A DNA stretch of 64,000 nt from Hanleya hanleyi (GCA_036873755.1 JAVTVY010020622.1:1-64000); one strand, 5' to 3'. Positions 47,709-57,653 are shown, counted from the stretch's first letter. Notes: generated from the letters alone by a model not told the origin. Made by a program: numbers and translations.

Positions 47709-48210
47709 TTACACTGACCTATAGAGTGGCCTTGTTGGGGTGAATAAGCTCTCGTTGTCTACGGGGACCTGGCCGGTGTGCGTTCGGTAATACGCACACA
47801 GAGTGCCCAATCGCTTCAGTTCCTGTAGATAACTCGTCGAACTTGCCCATGACTTTACTGATCCGCACGTGCGACCTTTAATGGTGCGAGTCAACCTTTC
47901 TACGACAGACACTGATCTGTACATGCGGCGGGAACCTTGGTCTCGTTGCAGATGTGAAAAAAAAGAACACATCGCGTTCAAATACAAACGTTTTCTCTCG
48001 GTCTTAACTATCTGCATGAAATCGCGTTGTTATGTTCGGCGAAGGGAGCCCTATTGACCAAATTCGCTTGCCATTGGGCATATACAAAGTAGACGATGAC
48101 GCTGGGCAGCTTGATGTAAGGTATAGGTGGCTTGGGTTTTCAGCCAGGCTTGAACCTCCCATCGACGGAGCAAATGGGGCTTTCCAGCTCGATAGATAGC
48201 GTTCGGACTC
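47709..48210 (-). pseudogene. Older Polinton integrase fragment A
   Basis: On the minus strand VVERLTRTIKGR corresponds to the catalytic-Glu region VVERFNRTIKCR of the intact integrase at 59268-60341. Neighbouring DNA also matches: ATTGACCAAATTCGCTTGCC (48053-48072) parallels 60095-60118, and GATGTAAGGTATAGGTG (48112-48129) parallels the 60180-60195 region. The reading frame is broken repeatedly, so this is a decayed relative, not part of the main element. Confidence 0.65.
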
Positions 48211-48345
48211 TATGTTTCTTTATAACGGATATATTTCTTGCACCGGGGTCGACGTTCCTTAATTCATTGATAGTTTTGTTGGGTTCTGCCAGAGCATCGT
48301 ATATGACTCACTATTGGACTCTCCCTCGTATTTATAAGGAGGAAA
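48205..48345 (-). pseudogene. Older Polinton remnant: paralogue/promoter segment
   Basis: 48215-48245 (TTTATAACGG-ATATATTTCTTG) parallels 60378-60398, the 3' end of a hypothetical gene upstream of the integrase. TTGGGTTCTGCC (48280-48291) parallels 60964-60978. CTCGTATTTATA (48325-48336) is the same TATA-box word found at 60859-60870 and 61430-61441. The body of the gene is deleted. Confidence 0.5.
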
Positions 48346-48369
48346 AGTTGGCCCAAGGCCGTTCGTGAT

Positions 48370-48690
48370 GATGAAGAACTGAAGCACATCGACGTATCGC
48401 CGCGTGTTCTTGGCGGTGAGATATCTAGGCTTTCTTGTTGAGGGAACTTAATTCTTGTTGAGGGAATCCATGCCCTCGTCCATCTGTAAATATATAGGTT
48501 CACGGCCTGTCTTTAATATTCCAGTGAATGCCGTCCAGATATACCGATTACTTACTGTGCTTATACTTGGCTAATGAGACCATATTTACCAGGTCCGACT
48601 GATTGTCTATTTCACAGACAATGACTCTATTGCGAAGAAAGCGTTTGAGTGCGGAGCGGTGTAATATCTACGTGTCCTCAGGTTCAAACC
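48370..48690 (-). pseudogene. Older Polinton integrase fragment B
   Basis: Short blocks match the intact integrase in order: GTATCGCCGCGTGTTCTT (48394-48411) with 59757-59774; TGTTGAGGGAATCCATGCCC (48457-48476) with 59902-59921; CCAGATATACCGATTACTTA (48536-48555) with 60054-60073; and a later block toward 48670 with the 60150-60180 region. It overlaps in homology with fragment A, so at least two integrase copies or a duplication existed here. Confidence 0.6.
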
Positions 48691-50440
48691 ACGCTTCAGC
48701 GCAGCTTTGTGTAGTCAAATTCGCTATAAGCAGCTTCACTTCCAGGTTTGTAATACCACTCCTTCAACAAGTTGCTTTCATGTAAAATATCACGTTGTAT
48801 TGATAATTTTGAGTTGAAAACTATACTGTTTTCATTATTTTGGGGTTACACTGTTTATGTACAGTACAAATTCTAGTGCTGAAAATTGGCCGAATCCCAA
48901 CCGGGATTCGAACCAGCGACCCCAGAGTGAGGCACCTACCCCCAGCACTATATGTAATAGCGGTATAAACCACTCGATGATGCTCGTACAATTAATCCGC
49001 CAAAAACTGACAGAATACACTTTTCCCGGAAAATAACGGAAATGTCCATTCATCTTTGTCAATGAATGGTACTAAAATAAACAAAAACAAATTTCACAAA
49101 CGTCTTATAATTTTCCGATCGAAACCCAGAAAATCGTTAGAAATCCTTTAAAAAACACAGCCCTTGAGATTGATCATCTACTCACAGTGCTTACCATGAA
49201 GACAGCCACCAAAGGCAAAGTCAAAAGGTGGGATCAGACTGCGTAATGTACACCAAGAGGATGTCCTGCACGGACATGTGCAACCACATGTCTGCGGAGA
49301 TCCTTCACTGTGCCAATGGAAAAATACCAACCAAAAAATACCAACCAAATCAGTGTGCGACCTTTCAAAAAGCTATATAAACGAGGATTTGAAAAAATTG
49401 CTCATTACTTCCATGCAGCAAGATACAGAAAGAGGGTCACACAAGACAACTATAAGCCACGGTCCAAACCTTCTCGGATGCGTACAAGGCTGCTTCTGAA
49501 GATGCTTGACAAGATCTGTTTGCAAAACTGGAATCCTCTGGTAGCTAAGCATGAAAGTAGATCACCGTACTGAACCCAAAAATAAAGAAAGAAATAAAAT
49601 CTTGACCCAACCACTCCGAGACAAGGCTGGTTGGTACTCTCCATCTCTAATGTGATCACAAAATGGATATGACTCAGTCGAACCCGAGTCACAGTGTGTT
49701 AACTGAGACACGAATATTTACATAAAAGTAGCAGGACAGGAACTGATGATACACAAAGTGGCGGATGCTTATGCACTGCACGAAAACCGATCTGATGTGT
49801 CATTTTCAGCCGAGAAACAAGTGTCTAAATACATAAATGGCGAACGTCCTAAACAAGTGAAAGCCAAGAAAAATATCAGGGGATCATCCCGAACAAACCC
49901 TTTCATTTACACTTCATGTGGATTACGTTTGTAATTCTGCCCTCCGAAAATTGAACAACCTCATCTCCCTAATGTGGTAAGCAACCGTAGGGATGTCACT
50001 CCTCCTCTACAGTACCCTGATTTGACCGCATCTTGCGAGGACTTCTCCGGTCTGTTGTGCTGTCCTGAGTCTAAAATGGGTGGCACTTTCCAGAGTCAGC
50101 ATCGCTCTAACCAGCACCCGTACCAATGCTCTAGTGGTCCTCTGCCACGCATAACCAATTCATTACTGGACTGGGCAAGATGCTTGTCCAATAACTGTTT
50201 CGTATTAGAAGAAAACCCAAATAAGACAATCTGCGCAGACAATAGCCATACTAAGCAACGTTAACTATTTCCTCGGTTACCGCTTTCTCACCCCCAACAC
50301 AAGCTTCGGTGTCCGATGACAAGATTACAGTTGATTATCCATTCCGCTGTCAGTAGTAGGGTCTACTGATTTCAAGTCAACTTTTCCAGGGAGGTAACTC
50401 TTGGTTCCCCTTTTTCCGCCAGGGGGCGCCACCAGTCCCG
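48691..50440. other. Unrecognised stretch (old element debris?)
   Basis: Frames near 49.3-49.6 kb, 49.75-49.93 kb and 49.97-50.26 kb show no family I recognise. Position between Polinton remnants and the intact Polinton suggests further debris of the older element, but sequence evidence is lacking. Confidence 0.35.
48880..48985 (-). repeat. Possible tRNA-derived SINE remnant
   Basis: On the minus strand CGCTGGTTCGAATCCCGG supplies a perfect B-box core, preceded ~60 bases earlier by an A-box-like CGAGTGGTTTATACCGC. The acceptor stem does not pair well and there is no clear TSD, so I prefer SINE remnant over a tRNA gene. Confidence 0.35.
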
Positions 50441-50530
50441 TGTGACGTCACTTCTGGTCTGGGTGAATGGAGCGTGACCTGTGAACATGATAGGATATGT
50501 ACTGACTTGTCTGTGGGGTTTTTCCACAAT
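50441..50530. repeat. Fragment related to Polinton TIR inner part
   Basis: The run TGACGTCACTTC...GGGTGAATGG-GCGTGACCT...CATGATAGGA...TGTACTGAC-TGTCTGTGGGG closely parallels 52133-52212 within the left TIR. It lies outside the TIR as bounded by the right end of the window, so it is either the true outer part of the TIR or debris of the older Polinton. Confidence 0.6.
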
Positions 50531-50534
50531 GTCG

Positions 50535-50813
50535 TTCACCTCCGTGTCTCCTCGGTCAGGTCCGTGTCTCTTCGGTGAGGTCCGTGTCTTTTCGGTGAGG
50601 TCCGTATTTTTCGTGTCTTTGAGACACGGAGGTGCCCGCAGATGTCATGGGGGTGGCCGAAGATGTCATGGAGGTAACCGAAGATGTCACGGAGGTGCCC
50701 GAAGAGACACAGAGGTCACCGAAGATGTCACGGAGATCCCCGAAGAGACACGGAGGTGCCCGAAGATGTCACGGAGGTCACCGAAGTCTCACGGAGGTCA
50801 CCGGCGACATGTG
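50535..50813. repeat. Palindromic 21-bp minisatellite at the Polinton edge
   Basis: Right half (about 50627-50805): about nine 20-21 bp units such as GATGTCACGGAGGTGCCCGAA. Left half (50535-50612): the same motif in reverse orientation (CTTCGGTGAGGTCCGTGTCT). The halves meet at the small palindrome GTGTCTTTGAGACAC (50612-50626). Because the unit is seven codons long, all three plus frames stay open; this is a consequence of the repeat. Confidence 0.8.
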
Positions 50814-52428
50814 AGCTCACGTGCCGAACACCTGGCTCCCCGAGATCAAGGCATGTCCAGACTTGTTCTGGGTTGTACTAGGAATGCATATTAAATCTAT
50901 AGACAAAGTGTATGGAAATAGACGTTTTGGGGTCTAGGTGGGCCACTAGTGGGTCGATGGAGTCGTATGAGGTATCAATGTGAAGCATGCGTGAAGGCGC
51001 ATCCGACGGGCTGGGTGTGGGGTTGAAATATCGTCATTCTGCGCATGCGCGGTAGACAAAGGGTATGGAAATAGCCGTTTTGGGGTCTAGGTGGGCCACT
51101 AATGGTCCGATGGGGTCGAGTGAGGTATCAATGTGAAGCCTATGTGAGGGGGCATCCGACCGGCTGGGTGTAGGGTTGAAATATCGTCATTATGAGCATG
51201 CGCGGTAGACAAAGGGTATGGAAATAGCCGTTTTGGGGTCTAGGTGGGCCACTCATGGACCGATGGGGTCGAGTGATGTATCAATGTGAAGCCTATGTGA
51301 GGGGGCATCCCACTGGGTGGATGTGGGGCCGGAATATCGTCATTCTGCGCATGCGCAATAGACAAAGTGTATGAAAATAGACGTTTTGGGATCTAGGTGA
51401 GCCGTTAATGAGCCGATGGAGTTGAGTGAGTTATCAATGTGAAGCCTATGTGAGGGGGCATCCGATTGGACTAGTGTCTCGGCCGTTGTCAACATTCTGC
51501 GCATGCGCAGACAGAGAATTCTGCGAAAAGGGTGTGGAAATAGACGTTTTAGGGTTTAGGTGAGCCCCTAATGATCCTATGGTGTCGTATGAGGTCTTAT
51601 TTTGAAGCTGTCGTGAGGGAGCATCCGCCTGGGCTAGTGTGTCGTTCGTTGTCAATAGTCTGCGCATGCGCAGTCTGGCCGTATTATAGAAATAGACGTG
51701 TTGGGATTTAGGTGGGCCACTATTGGGCCGATTGGATCGAGTGAGGTATCAATGTAAGGCATACGTGAGGGAGTATCCAACGGACTGGGTGTGACGTGGA
51801 ACTGACGTCATTCTGCGCATGCGCAGTAGAGAAAGTGTATGGAAATAGACGTTCTGGGGCCTAGGCGAGCCACTAATGGGCCGATGGAGTCGAGTGAGGT
51901 ATCCATGTGAAGCCCATGTAAGGGAGCAACCGCCTGGAGTAGTGTCTCGGCCGTTGTCCACATTCTGCGCTTGCGCAGACAGGGAATTGTGGGAAACGGA
52001 AACGGGTGTGGAAATAGACGTTTTTGCGGTCTAGGTGGGCCACTCATGGTCCGATGGAGTCGAGTGAGGTAACAAAGTGAAGCATTCGAGAAGGGGCATC
52101 CAGTCATGGACGGGTGCATGTAAAATTAGGGGTATGACGTCACTTCCGGTTTGGGTGAATGGGGCGTGACCTTGGAACATGATAGGACATGTACTGACCT
52201 GTCTGTGGGGGTTTTTCCGCCGGAATTTCGCTGATGTCTGCGCCTGCATCCGGGTATGCATGAGGGTCTGTGTGAATGGGGTGTGACCTGGGAACATGAT
52301 AGGAATGCATGTACTGACCTGTCTGTGGGGTTTTTCCCGGCCCGGCCCGGCCCGCCCCGGATGCAGCGCTCGCGGGTTACTCCGGTTTTCCGGCCGCACG
52401 CCTGCGCGGCATCACCGGCAGTGTGCGG
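50814..52428. repeat. Polinton left terminal inverted repeat
   Basis: AGCTCACGTGCCGAACACCT at 50814 is the exact complement of the last bases of the window. Similarity continues through seven ~153-bp tandem units, two copies of a CATGATAGGA...TGTACTGACCTGTCTGTGGGG block (52173-52212 and 52293-52333), a CCCGG-rich run (52336-52360) and ends around CATCACCGGCAGTG (52410-52423). Confidence 0.92.
50890..52110. repeat. ~153-bp tandem units with GCGCATGCGC palindromes (left TIR)
   Basis: Units contain ATGGAAATAGACGTTTTGG, GTCTAGGTGGGCCACTA, CGATGG(A/G)GTCGAGTGAGGTA and TTCTGCGCATGCGCAG. The palindrome GCGCATGCGC or a close variant falls at 51041, 51194 (variant), 51347, 51499, 51662, 51815 and 51967 (variant), i.e. 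spacings of 152-163 bp. Confidence 0.9.
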
Positions 52429-52441
52429 GTGAATTTCGGAT

Positions 52442-53019
52442 TATCCTAGGCCACTGATTGGCTACTTTCTCAACGGTGTTCAAAGCCAGTTTCACCGAAT
52501 CCCCACATGTCTGTTATAGCCTTCATGCATTATGCTCATATAGAAAACACACAAGACAGGTTTTTTTTGGTCTTCGTGGTGACATGTGGGGATTCGGTCA
52601 TGTCTTTCCGCACCTATAACCTCTATAGTTTTTTTTCACTCCACTTGTTGCTCTTGTAACTTGTAACTCATCGTCAAATGTTGGAATGCCCGCTCTTAAC
52701 CTAGACCAAAACATGTATTTCTCTCTAGTTTTTTTTCACTCCACTTGTTGCTCTTGTAACTTGTAACTCATCGTCAAATGTTGGAATGTCCGCTCTTAAC
52801 CTAGACCAAAACATGTACTTGGTCTGTGGGCTGATTTCGTTGGCTCTCCATTTTACTGCAGTGCTCTTGCATTGTTTTCTGGACATTGATGGGTTACCTT
52901 TGGCCCCATCCTAGGCCACTGATTGGCTAATACGGTGTTCAAGGCCAGTTTGACCGAATCCCCACATGTCTGTTATAGCCTTCATGCACTATGCTCATAT
53001 AGAAAACACACAAGACAGG
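52442..53019. repeat. Direct repeats between TIR and protease
   Basis: 52442-52560 and 52908-53019 are direct repeats (ATCCTAGGCCACTGATTGGC... to ...ACACACAAGACAGG). Between them a 100-bp unit is tandemly duplicated (52621-52720, 52721-52820). No coding frame is present; this is where another gene, such as PolB, is absent. Confidence 0.85.
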
Positions 53020-53088
53020 GTTTTTTGGTGAGATCTCATTTTTTTATTCAGTGAACAACAACAACGTGAGAACAACCACGTGGAAACT

Positions 53089-53220
53089 GAAGCCCAGAAC
53101 AGGGGGCTTGTACATTGAAAGAACTGAAGCCCAGAACAGGGGGCTTGTAAACTTAAGTCCAGAACAGGGGGCTTGTACATTGAAAGAACTTAAGCCCAGA
53201 ACGGGGCTTGTACATTGAAA
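53089..53220. repeat. Short tandem repeat derived from the protease 3' end
   Basis: Four imperfect copies of a 30-37 bp unit containing AGCCCAGAACAGGGGGCTTG and TACATTGAAA. The last copy (53190-53219) encodes the C-terminus of the protease on the minus strand; the others lie just beyond its stop. The repeat seems to have grown from the gene's end. Confidence 0.85.
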
Positions 53221-53663
53221 TGATCGGCGGCCCAGTCATATACGAGAACATCGCGGTCCTCGGCCTTGGGGTACTCGTCAAACATCTGTATGATGGTAGA
53301 TAAGGTCCTTCCCCGGCATCGATAGTACAGGTAAAACAAGCAATATTGTCCGCACACGCTACTGGTCAGGCTTTGCAACGTTTGACTATTCCAACACCAC
53401 GTCTCTGTGCCTTGATCCATGAAGTCTGTTAAATCGGGATGGAGGGGTGGCAGGCCGTACGGGTCAAAGTATTCGCCCTGCGCTTCTGTCAAGTACACGG
53501 CCACCCAATGTTCACCGGGCCGATCCATCGGGTCCGTGTTGAGAACGTAAGCAGCAGGATACATACGGTCTAATGGGAACACATCTCGGGCGAACACCCC
53601 TTGAAAGACCATACGTGTCCCTGGGTCATTCTCCAGCACGGTGGTTATCTGGTCTGTATCCAT
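53190..53663 (-). CDS. Adenain-like cysteine protease (Polinton PRO)
   Basis: A 157-residue frame from the ATG at 53663, placed one base after the capsid-gene stop (53665-53667). The catalytic set of the adenovirus-protease (C5) family is visible: His52 in GEHWVAVYL, Asp67 in EYFDPYG, Gln97 in LQSLTSS and Cys104 in SVCGQYC; the Gln-to-Cys spacing of seven matches the family. Such proteases cleave capsid and core precursors during virion maturation, which in Polintons supports the view that they are viruses. The frame is open, in contrast to the capsid genes. A longer frame extends upstream to 53723 but overlaps the capsid gene and lacks an ATG. The C-terminal coding end is the source of a tandem repeat in the downstream flank. 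Confidence 0.9.
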   Translation of the reverse strand: MDTDQITTVLENDPGTRMVFQGVFARDVFPLDRMYPAAYVLNTDPMDRPGEHWVAVYLTEAQGEYFDPYGLPPLHPDLTDFMDQGTETWCWNSQTLQSLTSSVCGQYCLFYLYYRCRGRTLSTIIQMFDEYPKAEDRDVLVYDWAADHFNVQAPFWA

Positions 53664-53664
53664 G

Positions 53665-54969
53665 TTAGGTGGCAAAGTCACACAGGACGTTGCGCGCCTT
53701 GTCCACTTGAATGATGTTGTCAAACTCGGCGTAGCAGATCACATTGACGGTGGTCCCGAGGGCTCGTGCAAAGTGAATTTCCAACCGTAAATTGCCTTGC
53801 TTGGCCAGGGCCAGCTGATGGTCGTTCTCTAAGGTGGGGGTCAGATCGAAACAGAACAACGTGTATCCGTTCGCGTAGTTCTCCCGACTGATCATATTCC
53901 CTTCGTCCTGGTTGATTTGGCCGGTGGCTGTAAATAGGCTCTGATAGGCTCGAATGAAATTCCTGCGCCCAAAGTTCGGTGTTAAGGCCGTGGCTGGCAC
54001 CTGTTGTCCATCCACATGCAGGGCCACAAAATTGATGCCGAAATGTTTAAAGTCAAACGGATTTTCTGGGTAGGCTCCGCTGAAACTGGTATTTTCCACA
54101 CAGGCCAGGATCAATCGCTTGGGTAGTTCCCCCAGCAACAGGTTTTCTTTGTTGGTGCTCATATTTCCAGCAGGAACACTTTGGTTTGTACACGTCGGAT
54201 AGGGTACTGGGCTGGTTTTGTTTCCAAGGCTTTCATGTGTCCCAATTGAACGGCTGGATTCGGTTTCACTTTTCGGACATACAGGACTGCGTCTTGGATG
54301 ACAATCTTATAGTCAGCTGCATGTCCGTCTACGTTAGTGGCCATCAAGGCGAAGGTCGGGGGCGCCCGTATCAGTCGGATTTTGATGGGGACCTTGTTCA
54401 AGAGGTACCGGTCTTGCATGAAAATGTCTGCGTGTAGTCGACCCATAAGATCCACCGAGGCGCCGTTCGCAGTGAAAGCCTTCCGTTTGTTATATCCTTC
54501 ATTGTCCACCGTGTCCATGTGCTCGGCTGTGTCCTGGTAGAATAAAGCGGCTGTCAGCTGAGATTTTTTAGCCTCTCGGCCATACGACAACAGTGTCTCG
54601 ATGTAGGCTCGATATGGGGTACGTGTTTGTCGAGTCACTGATGAGTTTGTCGCTGAGAAAAATATCCACCTGTTGAAACATCGAGTGCAGCCACAGATTC
54701 GTCGGGCCCACCGTTGCAGCTTGGATGATTCTGGAGCCATCCCCATTGACGACCTTGGCTTTCACATACAAGTACGTATGGGCTAAATCCACATAGGCCG
54801 TATCTGCATTAGTGATGGTGAACTCGATGGGCACTTTTTCGTTGATGCTGGAGAGCGGGAGATGCTCCACCCATAATCCTTGTTCGGCACTGGTCTGTGT
54901 GGGCGGCACGGTCCACAAATCAAATTCACTGTTGGTGGAGGGATAGGACTCTACGTGGATCAAGGACAT
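53665..54969 (-). pseudogene. Major capsid protein (double jelly-roll), two frameshifts
   Basis: This is the gene family often annotated in invertebrates as 'F54H12.2-like', recognised as the Polinton/adintovirus hexon-type major capsid protein. It starts at the ATG at 54969 (MSLIHVESYPSTNSEFDLWT), runs to about 54616 (SDKLISDSTNTYP), shifts frame, continues to 54178 (…[11 protein letters not shown]), shifts again and ends at 53665. The first break looks like one extra base and the second like one missing base (or equivalent). The last segment carries the family landmarks [20 protein letters not shown] and [10 protein letters not shown]. Combined coding length is ~430 codons, in the family range. 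It would build the icosahedral shell. In this copy it cannot be translated intact unless the indels are assembly errors. Confidence 0.9.
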
Positions 54970-55319
54970 GGTTAAGAAAAGGCGTCGCCGCTGGGTCGGT
55001 CGTCGACTGGTGCGTGGTCTCGGTGGGGCAGCTCTTTTATTCCCTACGGTGCGTTGTGCTTTGGCGACTAAGATGCCTCCCGCTTCTTTGGCCCGCCGTT
55101 TCAAGGCTTCTTTGGGTGCCGTACCCCCCAAGACATCACCGGCCACTTGCAGTCCACTGCGTACCGCTTGTTTGCCGATCGCTTTCACCCCACGCGTCAC
55201 CAAGGGCAGGAACGTTTTGACCATGACCCGAGTATGTTCCCCAGCCCATGTCCTCGTTGCATGCGTGCACCACTAAAGACGGGAAGGCCACCCCCGGCCT
55301 GTTGGGCATAATAGTCCAT
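54970..55319 (-). pseudogene. Small basic virion-type protein upstream of the capsid gene, frameshifted
   Basis: An ATG at 55319 opens MDYYAQQAGGGLPVFSGARM and a GHGLGNILG segment. After a one-base shift at about 55223 the frame continues through FLPLVTRGVKAIGKQAVRSG and an Arg/Lys-rich end. This Gly-rich start plus amphipathic helix plus basic tail is conserved just upstream of Polinton major capsid genes and recalls adenoviral minor core/pVI-pX-like proteins; the exact role is inferred. Unusually, no stop codon separates it from the capsid gene: the basic tail reads in the same frame straight into the capsid ATG at 54969. Confidence 0.75.
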
Positions 55320-55354
55320 ATAGCTTCGCGCATCGCACTCGTAAGGGACCTTCA

Positions 55355-56114
55355 TTATACAAAGTGGAGAGCACGTGCTTGTCGAAAATGAGGTGTCAGC
55401 ACCACTTTTCCTCGTTCGAATGCCACCGGTCGTCCCGTGTCATCTCTTATATCCACCGTGATAGTGTTGATGTCGGTTTGTCGTACGGGTAGGTAGAGCA
55501 TGTGAGTGAAACTGTGGGTGACTTGATCTCCATACGTCTTTTTAATGGACACCACCCGTAACAAAGGTGTGTTGATATCGCCCACGATGTGGTTGTCGAA
55601 CACGTCCGAGTAGACATAGAGTCCGTACATACCCGACTTCATATCCATCGGGGTCTGCCCATCGTCATCGGGTGGATCCGTGTAGGTCGCGTGAGCGAGA
55701 CCCAGCATTTGCTGTAGGATAAGACTCAGTACGACACTCACGTTGTCGGTTGTGTGCGTTGTAATCGAAGTCCACGTGATTCTTGAAGGGAAAGGATTTG
55801 ATGGGTTTTGAAGTATTCGTGACCCCCGTAGAGCCTTATAATGCAACAGTCTTGTCAGCCCACCCATGAACTCCTTGGGGGTATCGTATTGGCCTTCTGG
55901 GAGGCTGGCCGTATTGGCCTTCGTAGTTCACCTCGTACCACACTTCATTGGCTCGCACGTTGTACCACGAGTAAGGGTATTGGATATCCACGAGGCCACA
56001 TTCCCATCATCCAGGTAAATGCAACGGTTGCGGTAACTGGGTGACGTACTTGGCCAAGGTGTTGTCAGGAAACACATCCAGCGAACTGTTACTGGGTAGG
56101 GTGAGGTAAAACAT
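55355..56114 (-). pseudogene. Minor capsid (penton-like) protein, broken
   Basis: The ATG at 56114 begins MFYLTLPSNSSLDVFPDNTL, the typical start of the Polinton penton-type single jelly-roll protein. An in-frame TGA lies at 56007-56009. The same frame then goes on with DIQYPYSWYNV and NEVWYEVNYEG. At about 55840-55870 a frameshift leads to the C-terminal part (55355-55867) with GMYGLYVYSDVFDNHIVGD and a conserved end (GKVVLTPHFRQ). Between about 55750 and 55840 the frame is uncertain and more shifts may exist. The protein would form the fivefold vertices of the capsid. It lies between the conserved proline-rich protein (upstream) and the basic protein (downstream), the usual order. At least one nonsense and one frameshift make it a pseudogene. 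Confidence 0.85.
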
Positions 56115-56215
56115 GGCGACTGAGCTGTCCTGCTGCTGCTGTTGGTTTTAATAGGTGTTCCAGGCCTTGGGCGGTTGTGTCCGGCGTCGTGTCCGTCGTG
56201 GTGACTTGCTACGTG

Positions 56216-56974
56216 TCACGGCTCTGGAGATGTGGGATGTCCTGATCGAGGGTGGTTTTTAAAGGCCTGAAAAGAAGGTGCGCGTTGTGGTGGTGTTTTG
56301 GGGGGTGACTCCGGTTCCCATTCGGATTCCCAAGATGGTAGTGGGCCACTCGGCGATTGCTGGGTCCGCTGCATAAAGGCCCAGCGGTGGGGGTTCCCCA
56401 CCAATTCCTGTGGTACATGCATGTCTATCAAGCCTTGAGCGAAGACCTCCCATCCTCGAGGATCCGCGTGCGACCTGCGTTGACGCATCAGGTCATTCAC
56501 TAAATCCGTCATGTGGGTCCCGGGGACCACCTGATTCTGTACCAGGAGTTCGCCTTTATCATTCCAAGTCATGTTAGGATTCTGTTTCATCCGTTGTAAT
56601 ACTAGGCCAGCTTGTTTCTTGAACGATGCAGGTACACTCTTCAGGACTTCGTCTTCCACCCACTGTGGGGCTGTGGGTGGTACCCCTGGTAATGGAGGCT
56701 GTTGTAGCGGTGCTGAGGTCGGCGGTGTGTCGCGTGGTGGTGGTGGTGGGGTAGAGAGGGTTTTGTATTGGTCCATGAACGTCATGTACCGTTGAAGCGT
56801 CTCATTGTACCGTTGTATTTTCTCACTGTCGCTTAACCCCTGTCTCTGTAAGATCTGTTGCATCTCTTCATCGAGGGTGTTTATGGTCTTCACCGTAGGT
56901 GGAACAGGGTAGGGCGATTGGAGGTTTTGAAGGAACCGTGGTTCGACGAGGACCATTTTTTTCGTGTGGTTCAT
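56216..56974 (-). CDS. Conserved Polinton protein with coiled-coil and proline-rich linker
   Basis: A 252-residue open frame starting at ATG 56974, overlapping the stop of the preceding small gene by ATGA. Residues ~5-25 (MVLVEPRFLQNLQSPYP) and ~33-75 (DEEMQQILQRQGLSDSEKIQ, then NETLQRYMTFMDQYK) form a helical, coiled-coil-like N-terminal region that I know from many Polinton capsid-gene neighbourhoods. A proline-rich linker (STPPPPPRDTPPTSAPLQQP) follows, then a second conserved region around residues 100-190 with ADPRGWEVFAQGL. The C-terminus is Pro/Ser-rich. Function is unknown; synteny with capsid genes suggests a virion or assembly role. The frame is intact. Confidence 0.8.
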   Translation of the reverse strand: MNHTKKMVLVEPRFLQNLQSPYPVPPTVKTINTLDEEMQQILQRQGLSDSEKIQRYNETLQRYMTFMDQYKTLSTPPPPPRDTPPTSAPLQQPPLPGVPPTAPQWVEDEVLKSVPASFKKQAGLVLQRMKQNPNMTWNDKGELLVQNQVVPGTHMTDLVNDLMRQRRSHADPRGWEVFAQGLIDMHVPQELVGNPHRWAFMQRTQQSPSGPLPSWESEWEPESPPKTPPQRAPSFQAFKNHPRSGHPTSPEP

Positions 56975-57249
56975 TGTCGCCCGAAGAGTCCACCCAATAC
57001 TGGACCCAACATGGAAGCGGCCAACGGTGCTAAGATGGCCCCGAGAAAGCCGCTTTTCTGTAACACCTTTTTCTTTTGTGTTTGAGAGACTCGCTTCTGG
57101 ACTAGGGTTCGGAGACCTGTCTTATGCTTGGCCAACTTGGTCTTCTGAGCCGGAGTCAGTGGTACGTTGCCTTTTAACAGGTTGTACCCGATCTCGCACA
57201 GACAGCGTACAAGGTCAGGATCCGCGCACAATGGTTCGGACCAACTCGG

Positions 57250-57653
57250 ACACAACCGAATTTAAACTGAAACTGCACACCCTTTACAAACTAAATATTC
57301 CACCAGGTTGGTATTATGTTGGTAATAGACCCATGAATATTATATTGTGTCGTCTACGTAATGGTTGTAGTTCATTGAATGGCGATTTATTTAATAATTT
57401 TATATCAGATTCTCCATCATGTTTGTGTGGTTATTACGATGAAAGCGCCGAACATTATCTGTTATATTGTCCAACTTTCTTAGCGTGTAGACAAAAAATG
57501 ACAAACGAAATCAGGGCGGCAGGATTCACCAGCGATCTAACGGCACCAGTGTTACTATATGGGACAAATAATACCCCCATTGAAGTAAATTTACATATTA
57601 GCGAAATAGTTTGTACTTATGTTCAGGAAAGTAAAAGATTTACAAAGACCTGA
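57250..57653 (+). pseudogene. LINE ORF2 C-terminus with zinc-binding domain
   Basis: 134 codons in frame from the insertion point to TGA at 57651-57653. The segment CLCGYYDESAEHYLLYCPTF has the Cys-x-Cys ... His ... Cys arrangement of the zf-RVT domain found after the RT domain in many non-LTR retrotransposons (CR1/Jockey/I-type groups). The RT catalytic core is absent because of 5' truncation. It is not a Polinton gene: it is on the opposite strand, differs in composition and sits between TSDs. Confidence 0.85.

Noticed and set aside
50481..50894. 137-codon plus-strand frame with GGARRCHGG-like repeats, and overlapping DVTEVPE frames
   Set aside because: A 21-bp minisatellite stays open in every frame; no independent evidence for a gene.
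52995..53180. Small minus-strand frame with repeated QAPCSGLQFFQ-like phrases
   Set aside because: It is the tandem duplication of the protease 3' end read out of frame.
52430..53190. Searched for PolB motifs (exonuclease or YxDTDS-like) near the left TIR
   Set aside because: Only direct repeats and short frames are present; no polymerase motif found on either strand.
56964..57653. 229-codon plus-strand frame treated as one Polinton gene
   Set aside because: Its first ~95 codons are antisense to a conserved Polinton gene; only the part after 57250 is coding and belongs to the inserted LINE.
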